From: Bacteroidales bacterium KA00251
GTDB lineage: Bacteria > Bacteroidota > Bacteroidia > Bacteroidales > Porphyromonadaceae
Length of the DNA: 36,704 nt
NCBI GenBank assembly: GCA_001552775.1
Contig: KQ959261.1
Span: 6,814 to 43,517 of the forward strand
Direction: 5' to 3'
Positions 8,820 through 20,365 of the stretch are shown one piece after another (positions within the stretch are counted from its first letter, which is position 1; each line of letters starts with the position of its first letter). Below the pieces are notes generated by a model, which was given only the letters and a program-made list of their open reading frames with translations, did no database searches and was not told where the DNA came from. The position numbers and the translations under genes were made by a program.

Positions 8820-10910
8820 TTAGTCTTTATCGGAATCTCCTCCTTTGCTTGAAGGGGTTTCTTCATCCCGTGGAGACAAGGACACTGTGTCAAGGGGGGG
8901 AGGTGTAGGAGCTGTGATGCTAGAGGCTTTTTGGGTATCTTTTTCAGTTTGCTCCTTTAGCTCATCGCCTCGACTCTTCCATTGTCTTTTTCCTAAGATC
9001 TGTTCTACATCTTCGGTGTATATAACCTCTTCTTGCAGGAGTCGATCTGCGATTTTGTGGTGTCCCTCTTTGTTTTCAAGTAAAATATCCTTAGCACGCT
9101 GATATTGTGTGGCAATAATTTCATTGACTTCGTTGTCAATAAGTTCTGCTGTTTTCTCACTATAGGGCTTTTGGAAAGCGTATTCTTGTTGTGGGTCGTA
9201 ATAGTTGATGTTGGGGAGTTTCTCACTCATCCCATACACGCTTACCATAGCTTGTGCAAGACGTGTGACTCTCTCTAGGTCGTTGGCAGCACCAGTAGAT
9301 ATTTGTCCTAGGAACAACTCTTCTGCCGCACGCCCTCCAAGAAGAGAACACATTTCGTCAAGTAGCACTTGGGTATGGGTTATCTGTCTTTCCTCAGGCA
9401 TATACCACGCTGCACCTAGAGCTTTTCCTCGAGGCACAATAGTCACTTTTACAAGGGGATTGCCATATTGTAGCATCCAACTTATAGTAGCGTGTCCTGC
9501 TTCGTGTATAGCTATACTTTGTCGCTCTTCTTCTGTAATGATACGATTCTTTTTTTCAAGCCCACCTATAATGCGGTCAATGGCATTGTTGAAGTCAATA
9601 TTTTCAATATGTGACTTATTATGACGCGCTGCAATAAGTGCTGCCTCGTTACACACATTAGCAATATCGGCACCAGAGAAGCCTGGAGTTTGTCTTGCTA
9701 GGGTTTCTACGGATACCGTTGAAGCGAGCTTTAGACCCTTCATATGTACTTCAAAGATCTCTTTTCGATCATTGATGTCAGGAAGTTCCACTTGGATTTG
9801 TCTGTCAAATCGCCCTGCACGTAATAGAGCTTTGTCCAGTACATCCACACGGTTGGTCGCTGCAAGTACGATTACACCACTATTGCCTCCAAATCCATCC
9901 ATCTCAGTGAGAAGCTGGTTTAGAGTGTTTTCACGTTCATCATTTCCACCGAGATTGTTGTTTTTGCCACGTGCTCTCCCTACCGCATCAATTTCGTCAA
10001 TGAAGACAATGCAGGGAGCTTTTTCCTTGGCTTGGGCAAATAAGTCGCGGACGCGACTAGCACCCACACCTACAAACATTTCTACGAAGTCGCTTCCTGA
10101 CATGGAAAAAAAAGGTACATGTGCTTCTCCAGCAACAGCCTTAGCAAGTAGGGTCTTCCCTGTACCTGGAGGGCCAACGAGTAGAACCCCTTTAGGTATT
10201 TTTCCTCCCAGTTTGGTATACTTGCTGGGAGACTTGAGAAAGTCTACAACTTCTTGTACTTCTTGCTTTGCTTCTTGCAGACCAGCGACATTAGCAAATG
10301 TGGTAGTTACCTTAGTGCGGTCAAAGATTTTCGCTTTGCTTTTACCAACGTTAAATATACCTCCACCAGCACCACCACGAGACATGGCACCTCTCATAAT
10401 GTAGTACCAGAAAAAAATGATTAGTATGAAAGGTACAACATTAAATAGGAGCGAAGTCCAAATTCTGCTTTTTGTTTTGTACTCTACTGGTGTTTGGATT
10501 GCATTGTCCCGTATGAAGGTGTCGAAAGCATCCATAGAGGGAACTTCTGTGGAAACTCCATAGTTTTTTAGCTCTTTTGTATTTATGAAGCTAAAGTTAC
10601 GGTTGTCCAATTGCTTCAATTCTCTTTTAGAGAATACTCTTGTTGCCTTTTGTGGAGTTATTTCCGCAACAGCTTTAAAATTGCTACGATCTAGCGTTAT
10701 TGAGCTGAATACTCCTTCTTTGGCATATTCTGTAAAGTCGCTCCACTTGATCTCTTTTTGTCCCGCATTTTGAGGTTTTACAAAAAGAAGCCCCAAAAGG
10801 AAGAAGCCAATGATCAAGTATATCCACATAAGATTGAACTTACGAGGAGACTTTGGGGAGTTTCCAGAAGAGGGAGTTCCCCTTCTAGGGTCAAGCATCT
10901 TTCTATTCAT
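8820..10910 (-). CDS. ftsH: ATP-dependent membrane zinc protease FtsH
   Basis: FtsH is a hexameric inner-membrane AAA+ protease that removes misassembled membrane proteins and, in many bacteria, controls LPS synthesis by degrading LpxC. The 696-residue protein has membrane segments at about 28-45 and 150-170 around a periplasmic domain. Its AAA module has Walker A GPPGTGKT at 246-253 and Walker B FIDEID at 303-308, and the zinc site is HEAGH at 469-473. A long acidic, proline-containing tail follows from about 640, with a run of prolines encoded by a G7/C7 tract. The start ATG lies 76 nt after gyrB. In many Bacteroidetes rsfS precedes ftsH; here gyrB does. Confidence 0.98.
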   Translation of the reverse strand: MNRKMLDPRRGTPSSGNSPKSPRKFNLMWIYLIIGFFLLGLLFVKPQNAGQKEIKWSDFTEYAKEGVFSSITLDRSNFKAVAEITPQKATRVFSKRELKQLDNRNFSFINTKELKNYGVSTEVPSMDAFDTFIRDNAIQTPVEYKTKSRIWTSLLFNVVPFILIIFFWYYIMRGAMSRGGAGGGIFNVGKSKAKIFDRTKVTTTFANVAGLQEAKQEVQEVVDFLKSPSKYTKLGGKIPKGVLLVGPPGTGKTLLAKAVAGEAHVPFFSMSGSDFVEMFVGVGASRVRDLFAQAKEKAPCIVFIDEIDAVGRARGKNNNLGGNDERENTLNQLLTEMDGFGGNSGVIVLAATNRVDVLDKALLRAGRFDRQIQVELPDINDRKEIFEVHMKGLKLASTVSVETLARQTPGFSGADIANVCNEAALIAARHNKSHIENIDFNNAIDRIIGGLEKKNRIITEEERQSIAIHEAGHATISWMLQYGNPLVKVTIVPRGKALGAAWYMPEERQITHTQVLLDEMCSLLGGRAAEELFLGQISTGAANDLERVTRLAQAMVSVYGMSEKLPNINYYDPQQEYAFQKPYSEKTAELIDNEVNEIIATQYQRAKDILLENKEGHHKIADRLLQEEVIYTEDVEQILGKRQWKSRGDELKEQTEKDTQKASSITAPTPPPLDTVSLSPRDEETPSSKGGDSDKD

Positions 10911-10986
10911 TATTTATCTAGCTAGATTGGATACAGAAAGTAAGCATACGCTTTTTCATAAAGCAATTGCTTCTCATCTTCTGTGT

Positions 10987-13538
<2,552 letters not shown>

Positions 13539-14531
13539 ATGACAACCATGAAAAAAAATCTACAGTATTTGTTCTTACTCCTGTTTGTGGTAGCGATTGG
13601 TGGAGTTCTTCCCTCTTGTAGCAATCAAGGCGGTTATATCTGGGATTTTTCAAGTAGGAAAATTGAGATAGAAATCGTTGATGAAGAGGGAACCCCACTG
13701 ATCGAACCCACAACGCACTGGGGGGATGAACGCTTGAAGAGTATACAATTTACATTTGAGGGCGAATCGTTTTATTATCAAGGTCTCCCAGCACAGGTAC
13801 TCCGAGCTCGTCCAGAGGCTTACAGAAACGTAGGTATCCAAAGAGAAAAGAGGAGCTATGTGCTTACCTTTGGAGAGTTTCAACCTAAATATGTGAAAAG
13901 CGAAATAGAGATAAACATTCCAAATGTGGGTAAGCACTCTATTCAATTTACTTTTGATGCCAACCCTATTGGTCGGAATCCCAATATCACCCAAAGATTG
14001 TGGGTAGATGGAAAAGAGCAAGATGCAAAAGAGCGGTTCAGAGTACGACTTGTTGTAGACAGGAAAAAATGGGAAAGCTATACACCTTCGTCTGGCTATA
14101 CCTCTGAACACCTTCCTGTGACACTCTACTTTGCAGGTGCGATACCGCCTATTAATACCACCTCTCCACAGAATACCTTTGTTATTTATAATGGCAAGAA
14201 GTTGGGGATTGAGAAGGAGTATAAAGGCGATCCAATCTATTCAAAATCTTTAGTTTTTACACATGGGCGAAGTGCTTTCATTTCGAGTGAAGAAGGTGGA
14301 GTCGTGTTGCCATTCTACTCATTTGGGCCCTTTGATCCCGCTAAGCAATATGAAAATGAAAAGTTCACTCTATGTGTAATGGGGAATAACTACAACATAG
14401 AGTTTACAGCAAAACTTGGTAAAGATGGGAAGAGCGTTTTCAGTGCAAAGCTACTGGATGCTCAAGGTTCCCAGCAAGTGGATAAAAAAGTGTACTTTCG
14501 CAATGGACCATTGATTTTCTTATCTCGATAA
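13539..14531 (+). CDS. lipoprotein of unknown function
   Basis: I do not recognise the family. The N-terminus is a lipoprotein signal: MTTMKK, a hydrophobic core, and LPSC with the lipidated Cys at residue 27, followed by SNQ. The remaining 300 residues look like a beta-rich globular domain, with many alternating polar and hydrophobic strands, several Asn-Pro and Gly turns, and no membrane segment. It is probably anchored in the outer membrane or periplasm. A second ATG at 13548 would give the more usual lysine-rich signal start. It is followed after four nt by an ECF sigma factor that starts with GTG, so the three genes 13539-16453 are probably cotranscribed. Its function may be tied to that regulator. 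Confidence 0.85.
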   Translation: MTTMKKNLQYLFLLLFVVAIGGVLPSCSNQGGYIWDFSSRKIEIEIVDEEGTPLIEPTTHWGDERLKSIQFTFEGESFYYQGLPAQVLRARPEAYRNVGIQREKRSYVLTFGEFQPKYVKSEIEINIPNVGKHSIQFTFDANPIGRNPNITQRLWVDGKEQDAKERFRVRLVVDRKKWESYTPSSGYTSEHLPVTLYFAGAIPPINTTSPQNTFVIYNGKKLGIEKEYKGDPIYSKSLVFTHGRSAFISSEEGGVVLPFYSFGPFDPAKQYENEKFTLCVMGNNYNIEFTAKLGKDGKSVFSAKLLDAQGSQQVDKKVYFRNGPLIFLSR

Positions 14532-14535
14532 TAAC

Positions 14536-15099
14536 GTGAATGAACGGGAGCTAGCCGAAAAACTGAAGGCGGGACAACAAGCCGCCTTTGGTTTGCTTTA
14601 TCAAACTTATGCTAGACAGCTCCTTGTGGTAATAACTCGCTATGTTGTAGAACGCGAAAAATCAAAGGACTTATTGCATGATTGCTTCATTAAAATATTT
14701 GACAAGATCTCTCAATTTCAGTATCAAGGTAAGGGTTCATTAGAAGCATGGCTTAGGAGAGTGTGCATCAATGAGTGCCTCATGTTTCTGAGGAAAGAAA
14801 AGCGTTTTGAGACGGTTTCAATTGATGACCGCGAGGACTTACAGCTACAAATTCTAGAAGCAGAAGAGCCTACTGAAGAGGAGGTAGAAAGAATTCCCAC
14901 CGAAGAACTTGGGAAAATGATTCAAGCTCTTCCAGTTGGCTATAGGACAGTTTTGACACTTTTTTTGGTGGAAGGGAAAAGTCATAAAGAGATTGCCTCT
15001 ATGCTTGGAATAAATGAGAAAAGTAGTTCTTCCCAATTGGCAAGAGCAAAGCGACAACTAGCAAAAGCAATAAAAAATTGGCATAAAGAAATTTATTGA
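14536..15099 (+). CDS. ECF-type RNA polymerase sigma factor
   Basis: Group 4 (extracytoplasmic function) sigma factors direct RNA polymerase to stress or surface-response promoters. The 187-residue protein has sigma region 2 at about 15-85, with KDLLHDCFIKIFDKISQF and the WLRRVCINECLMFLRKEKR helix. Region 4 is at about 128-183: LPVGYRTVLTLFLVEGKSHK and IASMLGINEKSSSSQLARAK, a helix-turn-helix. An acidic linker of about 30 residues joins them. The start is GTG, four nt after the lipoprotein stop; no in-frame ATG gives a complete region 2. The next gene starts four nt downstream and has a membrane segment, so it is the candidate anti-sigma partner. The target promoters cannot be read from here. 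Confidence 0.92.
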   Translation: MNERELAEKLKAGQQAAFGLLYQTYARQLLVVITRYVVEREKSKDLLHDCFIKIFDKISQFQYQGKGSLEAWLRRVCINECLMFLRKEKRFETVSIDDREDLQLQILEAEEPTEEEVERIPTEELGKMIQALPVGYRTVLTLFLVEGKSHKEIASMLGINEKSSSSQLARAKRQLAKAIKNWHKEIY

Positions 15100-15103
15100 A
15101 GAG

Positions 15104-16453
15104 ATGCTTGTGCATAAGCCTCATAATAAAATGCCGAAATGGCTTCATAAACTTGGAGAGAAACTCTCGAAAGGTGAACATGATCAGCAGAATACCTTGG
15201 TTGAGGATGATCTTGTTGAAGTGTGGAGTCGAATTGAAACTACACTTGCCTCTCGAAAGAAGCCTCTCTCTCTTGTCGTGTACAAAAGGTTGGGAGCCTA
15301 TGCTGCGGGAGTGTTGCTTCTTCTTGGATGTGGACTTGGTGTGTATCGTATGACGATAGGTAAGAGAGACGGATATGTTCCTATACCGTCTTCATCTGAA
15401 ATTGCAGAGACGGAGCCTGTTACACCTAAAACAAGTGCTTCTTTTTCCTTTGATAGTGTTTCTCAAAATCCCCCCCAGAATATAAATACAGAGAGCTCTC
15501 GTTCCAACTTACTCGCTCAAGTAAACCACGGAGAGAAAGTTCTCAATAATTGCGAAAGAGTGGCTCACGTCCGAGAGGCAATTTTTTCAAAAGAGATAAA
15601 AAGCGCTCATGAAGAGGGGCTACAGTTGAAAGATGTCGCAGAAAAAGAGCATTTGAGAAGTAATCAAACTTCGCAAAGTAACGAAACAGTACAGGAAGGC
15701 AAGATTTGTGAAACACTTGTTACTGTAGAGAAGCCTGAAATGGTAGGAGAAATGCAGTATTATGATGGAGGTGAAAAAGAAAATTCTAATTCCCTTAGTC
15801 GGCTTACTTTTGCTTCGCAAAGTAATGTTACACCCTATTTTGATTCAAGTAATGCCTCTATTTTTTCCGAAAATACAAACCTCAATTATCGGCTTTCTGC
15901 CTCCAGAAAGTCTTATGTAGACGAAGAAAATATCCCATCAGTAGAAGAAACAAGTGTACTGCGGTACGACAATGCTACATTTAAACACCAATTGCCTTTT
16001 GTAATTGGTGGTAGAGTGGCTATTCCAATATTTCAAAAGTTTACGGTAGAGACAGGCATTCGCTATACTTTGCTTACGAGTAAAGTAGACCATTACGATC
16101 CAGCACGACGTCTTACGCAACGCGTGCATTATCTTGGACTTCCTTTTGCTGTAAATATGGAAGTGTATCGCTATGGACGCTTAAGCTTTTATACAGGAGT
16201 GGAGCTAGGTATTGATAAAGCAGTAGCCAGTCGGCTTGAGGAAAAATCTTTGGATGTCCTTCCTTGGCAGTTCTCTCTTGGCGCTGGAGCCAGTGTAGCT
16301 CTGTCTATTTTGCCTCAACTTTCCATTTATTTCAGTCCAGGTGTATTTTATTACTTCAAAGATGGAACTTCTCTGAATACATTTTATAAAGATCATCCTC
16401 TCAATTTCAACTTTTCTTTTGGAGTGCGAGTGACCCCCTTTACTGAGTGGTAG
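15104..16453 (+). CDS. membrane-anchored protein with C-terminal outer-membrane beta-barrel-like domain, possible anti-sigma partner
   Basis: The order of parts in this 449-residue protein is unusual. Residues 1-60 are polar and basic, with a helix DDLVEVWSRIETTLASRKK like the cytoplasmic end of many anti-sigma proteins; no zinc HxxxCxxC motif is seen. One membrane span lies at about 63-83 (AYAAGVLLLLGCGLGVY). About 200 residues rich in Ser, Glu and Asn follow, probably disordered. From about 280 the sequence turns to amphipathic strands ending in FSFGVRVTPF, as in small outer-membrane barrel domains (PF13568-like by eye). It follows the ECF sigma gene by four nt. Inferred role: regulator of that sigma factor. 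A C7 run at 15470-15476 lies in the linker. Confidence 0.8.
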   Translation: MLVHKPHNKMPKWLHKLGEKLSKGEHDQQNTLVEDDLVEVWSRIETTLASRKKPLSLVVYKRLGAYAAGVLLLLGCGLGVYRMTIGKRDGYVPIPSSSEIAETEPVTPKTSASFSFDSVSQNPPQNINTESSRSNLLAQVNHGEKVLNNCERVAHVREAIFSKEIKSAHEEGLQLKDVAEKEHLRSNQTSQSNETVQEGKICETLVTVEKPEMVGEMQYYDGGEKENSNSLSRLTFASQSNVTPYFDSSNASIFSENTNLNYRLSASRKSYVDEENIPSVEETSVLRYDNATFKHQLPFVIGGRVAIPIFQKFTVETGIRYTLLTSKVDHYDPARRLTQRVHYLGLPFAVNMEVYRYGRLSFYTGVELGIDKAVASRLEEKSLDVLPWQFSLGAGASVALSILPQLSIYFSPGVFYYFKDGTSLNTFYKDHPLNFNFSFGVRVTPFTEW

Positions 16454-16460
16454 CTCGTAA

Positions 16461-16691
16461 ATGAAGAGAGTTCGTTTGCACTTTGTAGTTTTGTTCAGTC
16501 TTTGCCTTCCATTTTTCTTCGTTGTAATGGGTTTGGAAATCCTAGAAGGTCGTTTGCAAAGAGTTTCTTTTTTTTCTTTTTCTTCGTTGGGTAATTTAAT
16601 TTCAAAGTCGTACCTTTGTGGTGGTAGTACCAAATTAGAGATAATTGGAAAAAGCCTGCAGTCTCAATCTATTAAGGTATTCCTAAATTAA
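16461..16691 (+). CDS. doubtful 76-residue ORF with signal-like N-terminus
   Basis: The frame fits neatly between the barrel protein and ftsK (7 nt and 5 nt gaps). It starts MKRVRLHFVVLFSLCLPFFFVV, which resembles a secretion signal. Against it, the frame runs through a good ftsK promoter (16587-16618) and the rest of the peptide resembles no family I know. It may be a small exported protein or chance. Confidence 0.22.
   Translation: MKRVRLHFVVLFSLCLPFFFVVMGLEILEGRLQRVSFFSFSSLGNLISKSYLCGGSTKLEIIGKSLQSQSIKVFLN
16587..16618 (+). promoter_or_regulatory. ftsK promoter, TTG-N21-TACCTTTG
   Basis: TTG at 16587-16589 and TACCTTTG at 16611-16618 match the Bacteroidetes -33/-7 elements with a 21-nt spacer. 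Transcription would start near 16624, leaving a leader of about 70 nt before the ftsK ATG. This separates ftsK and its followers from the ECF operon. Confidence 0.7.
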
Positions 16692-16696
16692 GTGTA

Positions 16697-19228
16697 ATGA
16701 CCCAACGAAATAGTAAGGTTAACAGACCCCAAAAAAGAAGATCTTCGGTTGCAGCAAAGAAGAAAGTGGACGATAATGCTGAAAGAAAGGCTTCTCGTAG
16801 CACATTGTGGATACAACGTGTAAGAGAAGCAGCAACGCACGATACGGCCAAGTTTATAATTGGAGTTGTGCTTTTAGCATTGAGTCTCTTTTGTTTTGTT
16901 GCATGTTTGAGTTTTATTTTTACGGCTTCTAAAGACCAAAGTCTTGTAGTTAACGATGTGGATGTAACCCAGTTGCAAGAAGGGGAAGTACAAAATACTT
17001 TTTCAATCCTAGGAGCACGTGTCTCTAGGGCTCTTGTAGATGGATTCCTTGGTGTGGGTATCTTTGTCTTGTTGCTTATTCCCTTTTTTCTCTCCTTAAA
17101 GTTGATGGGTATTAAAAAAAAGGTGCGAATGGCCAAGGTTTTTGTACACTATACTCTTTTAGCTTTGAGCCTGTCGCTTCTCTCTTATCTTGTAACCTTG
17201 CCATTTGGAGAGCAGTTGACCTTTAGATGGGGCGGTATGCATGGTGATGTCGTAGGAAATTTTTTGCAATTGTACATTGGAACCTGGGGCTTGCTACTAG
17301 TTGTATTGGTTTTACTAGTGATATGCTGGGTGCTTTTCCGTCCGAGAGGCAAAGAGAGTGTACGGAATGTGCTCTCTTTTTCGTGGGTAAAAAGAGAGAA
17401 AAAAAATGTTGCTACTCCACAAAATAGTGCTAGTATAGCGCAAGATGAAGTAGCTTCACCTCAAGAAGAGTCTGAGTGTGCTCAAGATGAGGCAGGCTCC
17501 TCCCAAGGGGAAGAGTGTGAATCTATCCCTATTCATGGGAGCTATATGGAAGACTCACGAAAAGAGAGGATAGAAGAACTACGACCTGAGGATGTGGATG
17601 AAGAAATGAGTAATCCCCCCCTTGAAAGACAAGAAGCTAAAGGGGAAAGTAAGTTAGTAGTAGAGTTAGCCAATGGTGGGGTAGAAGAGGAGTATACAAG
17701 AAGTTATTCTTCGGTAAAAGACTCAAGAGAGCAGGGCGATCTCCCCAATTATCAATTTCCTCAACCAGAACTCCTCGATGAAGATAACGCGAGCCTTGAG
17801 ATGCCTGACGAGAGTGAAATTAGGGCTAATGAGCAGTTGATTATAGATACTCTTGAGAGCTTTAAAATAAAAGTAACACCGATCAAGGCGACAGTAGGAC
17901 CGACGGTTACCCTTTATGAAATAGAACCTGATGCTGGGATTAAGATATCACGTATCCGAAGTCTTGAAGATGATATTGCACTTAGCTTGAAAGCGGAAGG
18001 TATTCGTATTATAGCCCCTATACCAGGTAAGGGAACTATAGGCATAGAGGTCCCCAATGCCAAGCCTAAGGTTGTAGGTCTCCGCAGTTTGCTTACTTCA
18101 CGCAAGTTTGTTGAGACAAGTTATAGTCTCCCCGTGGCTTTAGGTCGTACAATTACTAACGAAGTTTTTATCTTTGACCTTGCCAAAATGCCACATCTAT
18201 TGATAGCAGGGGCTACAGGACAAGGTAAGAGTGTGGGAATGAATGTAATTATTACTTCACTTTTGTATTCAAAACATCCCAGCGAATTGAAGTTTGTGAT
18301 GATTGACCCCAAGATCTTGGAGTTTTCTATCTACAATGAACTGGAGCATCACTTCTTTGCTCGTATCCCCAGTGAGAAAAAGTGTATTATCACAGATACA
18401 GAAAAGGTTGTGCCCACACTTCTCTCTCTCTGTCAAGAAATGGACGACCGCTATCATCTTCTTACTGCAGCAAAAGTAAGAAATATCAAGGAGTACAACA
18501 CGGCATGGAGAAAAGGTGAGCTCAGCGAAGCGGATGGTCACAGCCTAATGCCCTATATCGTGTTGGTAGTTGACGAGTTTGCCGACTTGATAATGACAGG
18601 AGGCAAGGAGATAGAGAGACCTATAGCACGTCTTGCACAAAAGGCACGAGCAGCAGGTATCCATATGATTCTAGCCACACAGCGACCTACAACAGATGTG
18701 GTAACAGGTACAATCAAGGCCAATTTTCCCGCACGTATTGCCTTTAAGGTCTTTTCAGCAGTGGATAGTCGTACCATCTTAGATTCCACGGGTGCAAATC
18801 GACTGATTGGTCGTGGAGATATGCTCTTCTACCAAGGAAGGGATATGCATCGTATACAATGTGCCTTGGTTGATACTCCAGAAACGAAGCGAATAGTTGA
18901 TTTTATTGCACAGCAACCTGGATATAGCGAACCTTATCCTCTCCCAGAACCTATTGAAGAAGAAAGCACAGCTAAAAACTCAATTAGTAGTGATAAGCTT
19001 GATGCTCTCTTTGAAGAAGTAGCCCGTGCGGTGGTTTCTTCAGGACAGGGCTCTACAAGTAAGATACAGCGAGACTTTGAAATAGGGTTCAATCGAGCTG
19101 GAAGGTTGATGGATCAATTGGAGAAGGCTGGTATAGTCAGTAAGCAGATGGGTAGCAAACCCCGTGAGGTATTGGTGCAAGACTTAGATACCCTCAATTC
19201 TATTCTTTATCAAATTAGACTTTCATAG
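16697..19228 (+). CDS. ftsK: DNA translocase FtsK
   Basis: FtsK pumps chromosomal DNA through the closing septum and aids dimer resolution. The 843-residue product has four membrane spans at about 52-76, 113-138, 147-169 and 190-214. An acidic linker (about 240-370) follows with near-repeats such as AQDEVASPQEE and AQDEAGSSQGEE. The alpha/beta motor domains come next, with Walker A GATGQGKS at 505-512 and Walker B IVLVVDEFADL. The gamma winged-helix domain is at the C-terminus (SSGQGSTSKIQRDFEIGFNR, then AGRLMDQLEKAG). The gene has its own promoter. The lolA-like gene follows after 15 nt. A C7 run (17615-17621) lies in the linker. Confidence 0.97.
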   Translation: MTQRNSKVNRPQKRRSSVAAKKKVDDNAERKASRSTLWIQRVREAATHDTAKFIIGVVLLALSLFCFVACLSFIFTASKDQSLVVNDVDVTQLQEGEVQNTFSILGARVSRALVDGFLGVGIFVLLLIPFFLSLKLMGIKKKVRMAKVFVHYTLLALSLSLLSYLVTLPFGEQLTFRWGGMHGDVVGNFLQLYIGTWGLLLVVLVLLVICWVLFRPRGKESVRNVLSFSWVKREKKNVATPQNSASIAQDEVASPQEESECAQDEAGSSQGEECESIPIHGSYMEDSRKERIEELRPEDVDEEMSNPPLERQEAKGESKLVVELANGGVEEEYTRSYSSVKDSREQGDLPNYQFPQPELLDEDNASLEMPDESEIRANEQLIIDTLESFKIKVTPIKATVGPTVTLYEIEPDAGIKISRIRSLEDDIALSLKAEGIRIIAPIPGKGTIGIEVPNAKPKVVGLRSLLTSRKFVETSYSLPVALGRTITNEVFIFDLAKMPHLLIAGATGQGKSVGMNVIITSLLYSKHPSELKFVMIDPKILEFSIYNELEHHFFARIPSEKKCIITDTEKVVPTLLSLCQEMDDRYHLLTAAKVRNIKEYNTAWRKGELSEADGHSLMPYIVLVVDEFADLIMTGGKEIERPIARLAQKARAAGIHMILATQRPTTDVVTGTIKANFPARIAFKVFSAVDSRTILDSTGANRLIGRGDMLFYQGRDMHRIQCALVDTPETKRIVDFIAQQPGYSEPYPLPEPIEEESTAKNSISSDKLDALFEEVARAVVSSGQGSTSKIQRDFEIGFNRAGRLMDQLEKAGIVSKQMGSKPREVLVQDLDTLNSILYQIRLS

Positions 19229-19243
19229 CAGATAGACAATCAT

Positions 19244-19885
19244 ATGAAAACACCAGTCTATAAAGTGGTCCTAGTGTTTTTTATGTGCTTCTTGTGCATA
19301 CAGGTTTCATCTCCTCTGATGCAAGCGCAAGAGCCTTTGGTGCAAATCCAAAAGATGGCTGAAGATCTGCGTCAAGGAAGTGAAATAAAGTTTCAATTAG
19401 TGACGAAGCAGAGTGGTTTAGAGACTCATAATATACGAGGTACACTGTTGCTTTGGGGTGAAAAGTTTCGCCTTCGCTATGATGCTTATGATGTATGCTT
19501 TGATGGCAAGGAACTTTCATACTACGACTTCAAGGAAAATACCCTTACTCTACTATCTTCTAATGATGAAGAGATGTTGCAGATCAATCCGCTTCTCTTT
19601 ATTCATCAATCTCCTGAAAAGTACGTGATAAAGTATTTACCAGTACGAGGTGGCTGCAAAGTTATACAGCTAGTTCCTAAACAATCAAAAGGTTTATACC
19701 AAGGTATTGTTGTAACTTTGGCCGATGGTAGTATTTTGCCTAAAACAATAGAGATTACATCTTCCGAAAAAATAGAGATGAAGGTGGATCTACTCCAAAT
19801 AAAAAAGAGAAGAGACTTTAAAGAAATGCAGTTTATTCAGCCCAAAAGTTTATACTCAGGTTGCGAAATTGTTGATCTTCGCTAG
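19244..19885 (+). CDS. lolA: LolA-like periplasmic lipoprotein carrier
   Basis: LolA-family proteins carry lipoproteins from the inner to the outer membrane. The 213-residue protein has a signal peptide (hydrophobic core in residues 7-22; likely cleavage after the Ala in LMQAQ, near 28). The fold pattern then fits LolA: an initial helix VQIQKMAEDLRQGSEIKF, repeated beta strands with GTLLLWGEKFRLRYD, and DGKELSYYDFKENTLTLL. The family is weakly conserved, so the call rests on these blocks, on length, and on the position after ftsK, a neighbour of lolA in many Bacteroidetes and in E. coli. It could instead be a LolA-like protein with another hydrophobic ligand. Confidence 0.85.
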   Translation: MKTPVYKVVLVFFMCFLCIQVSSPLMQAQEPLVQIQKMAEDLRQGSEIKFQLVTKQSGLETHNIRGTLLLWGEKFRLRYDAYDVCFDGKELSYYDFKENTLTLLSSNDEEMLQINPLLFIHQSPEKYVIKYLPVRGGCKVIQLVPKQSKGLYQGIVVTLADGSILPKTIEITSSEKIEMKVDLLQIKKRRDFKEMQFIQPKSLYSGCEIVDLR

Positions 19886-19953
19886 TCGAGTAGTGAAAGA
19901 TAAGGGGAAATATCTGCGAATAACAAAAACATTTTGCCACAAATAGTAATACG

Positions 19954-20301
19954 ATGATGCTACAAATGCTAAAGGCAAAGATACATAGAGTGCATGTATC
20001 AGAGGCAAATCTAAATTACGTGGGGAGTATAACCCTCGACAAAGAGCTCCTTGATGCCTCTGGTATATTGCCTGGCGAGAAGGTCCAGATTGTCAACAAC
20101 AATAATGGCGCTAGGTTTGAAACCTATGTAATAGAAGGGCCAAAAGGAAGTGGTATGGTCTGTCTTAATGGGGCAGCGGCGCGACTTGCACAGATAGGAG
20201 ATGTAATAATTGTAATGGCCTATTGCCTTTTAGATGCAGAGGAAGCAAAAAACTTTAAACCTACAGTGGTTTTCCCTAATGAAAAAAACCACCTCGCCTA
20301 A
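19954..20301 (+). CDS. panD: aspartate 1-decarboxylase PanD
   Basis: PanD converts aspartate to beta-alanine for pantothenate and coenzyme A synthesis. It is made as a proenzyme that cuts itself at Gly24-Ser25 to create a pyruvoyl group. Here YVGSITLD places Gly24 and Ser25 exactly when counted from the ATG at 19954, which supports that start over the ATG at 19957. Residues [14 protein letters not shown] and [14 protein letters not shown]-type sequence fit the family. The 115-residue length is slightly short of E. coli. panC and panB are not nearby. It sits 68 nt after the lolA-like gene and 64 nt before ffh, in the same direction. Confidence 0.95.
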   Translation: MMLQMLKAKIHRVHVSEANLNYVGSITLDKELLDASGILPGEKVQIVNNNNGARFETYVIEGPKGSGMVCLNGAAARLAQIGDVIIVMAYCLLDAEEAKNFKPTVVFPNEKNHLA

Positions 20302-20365
20302 TTACGACCTCTGTATCACACACAGAAAATAATTATCCCATACATAAAACGCTTTTTTATAGTCT

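Noticed and set aside
9005-10773. Long open frames on the plus strand opposite ftsH
   Set aside because: They are antisense shadows of a clearly conserved gene and have no motif or start signal.
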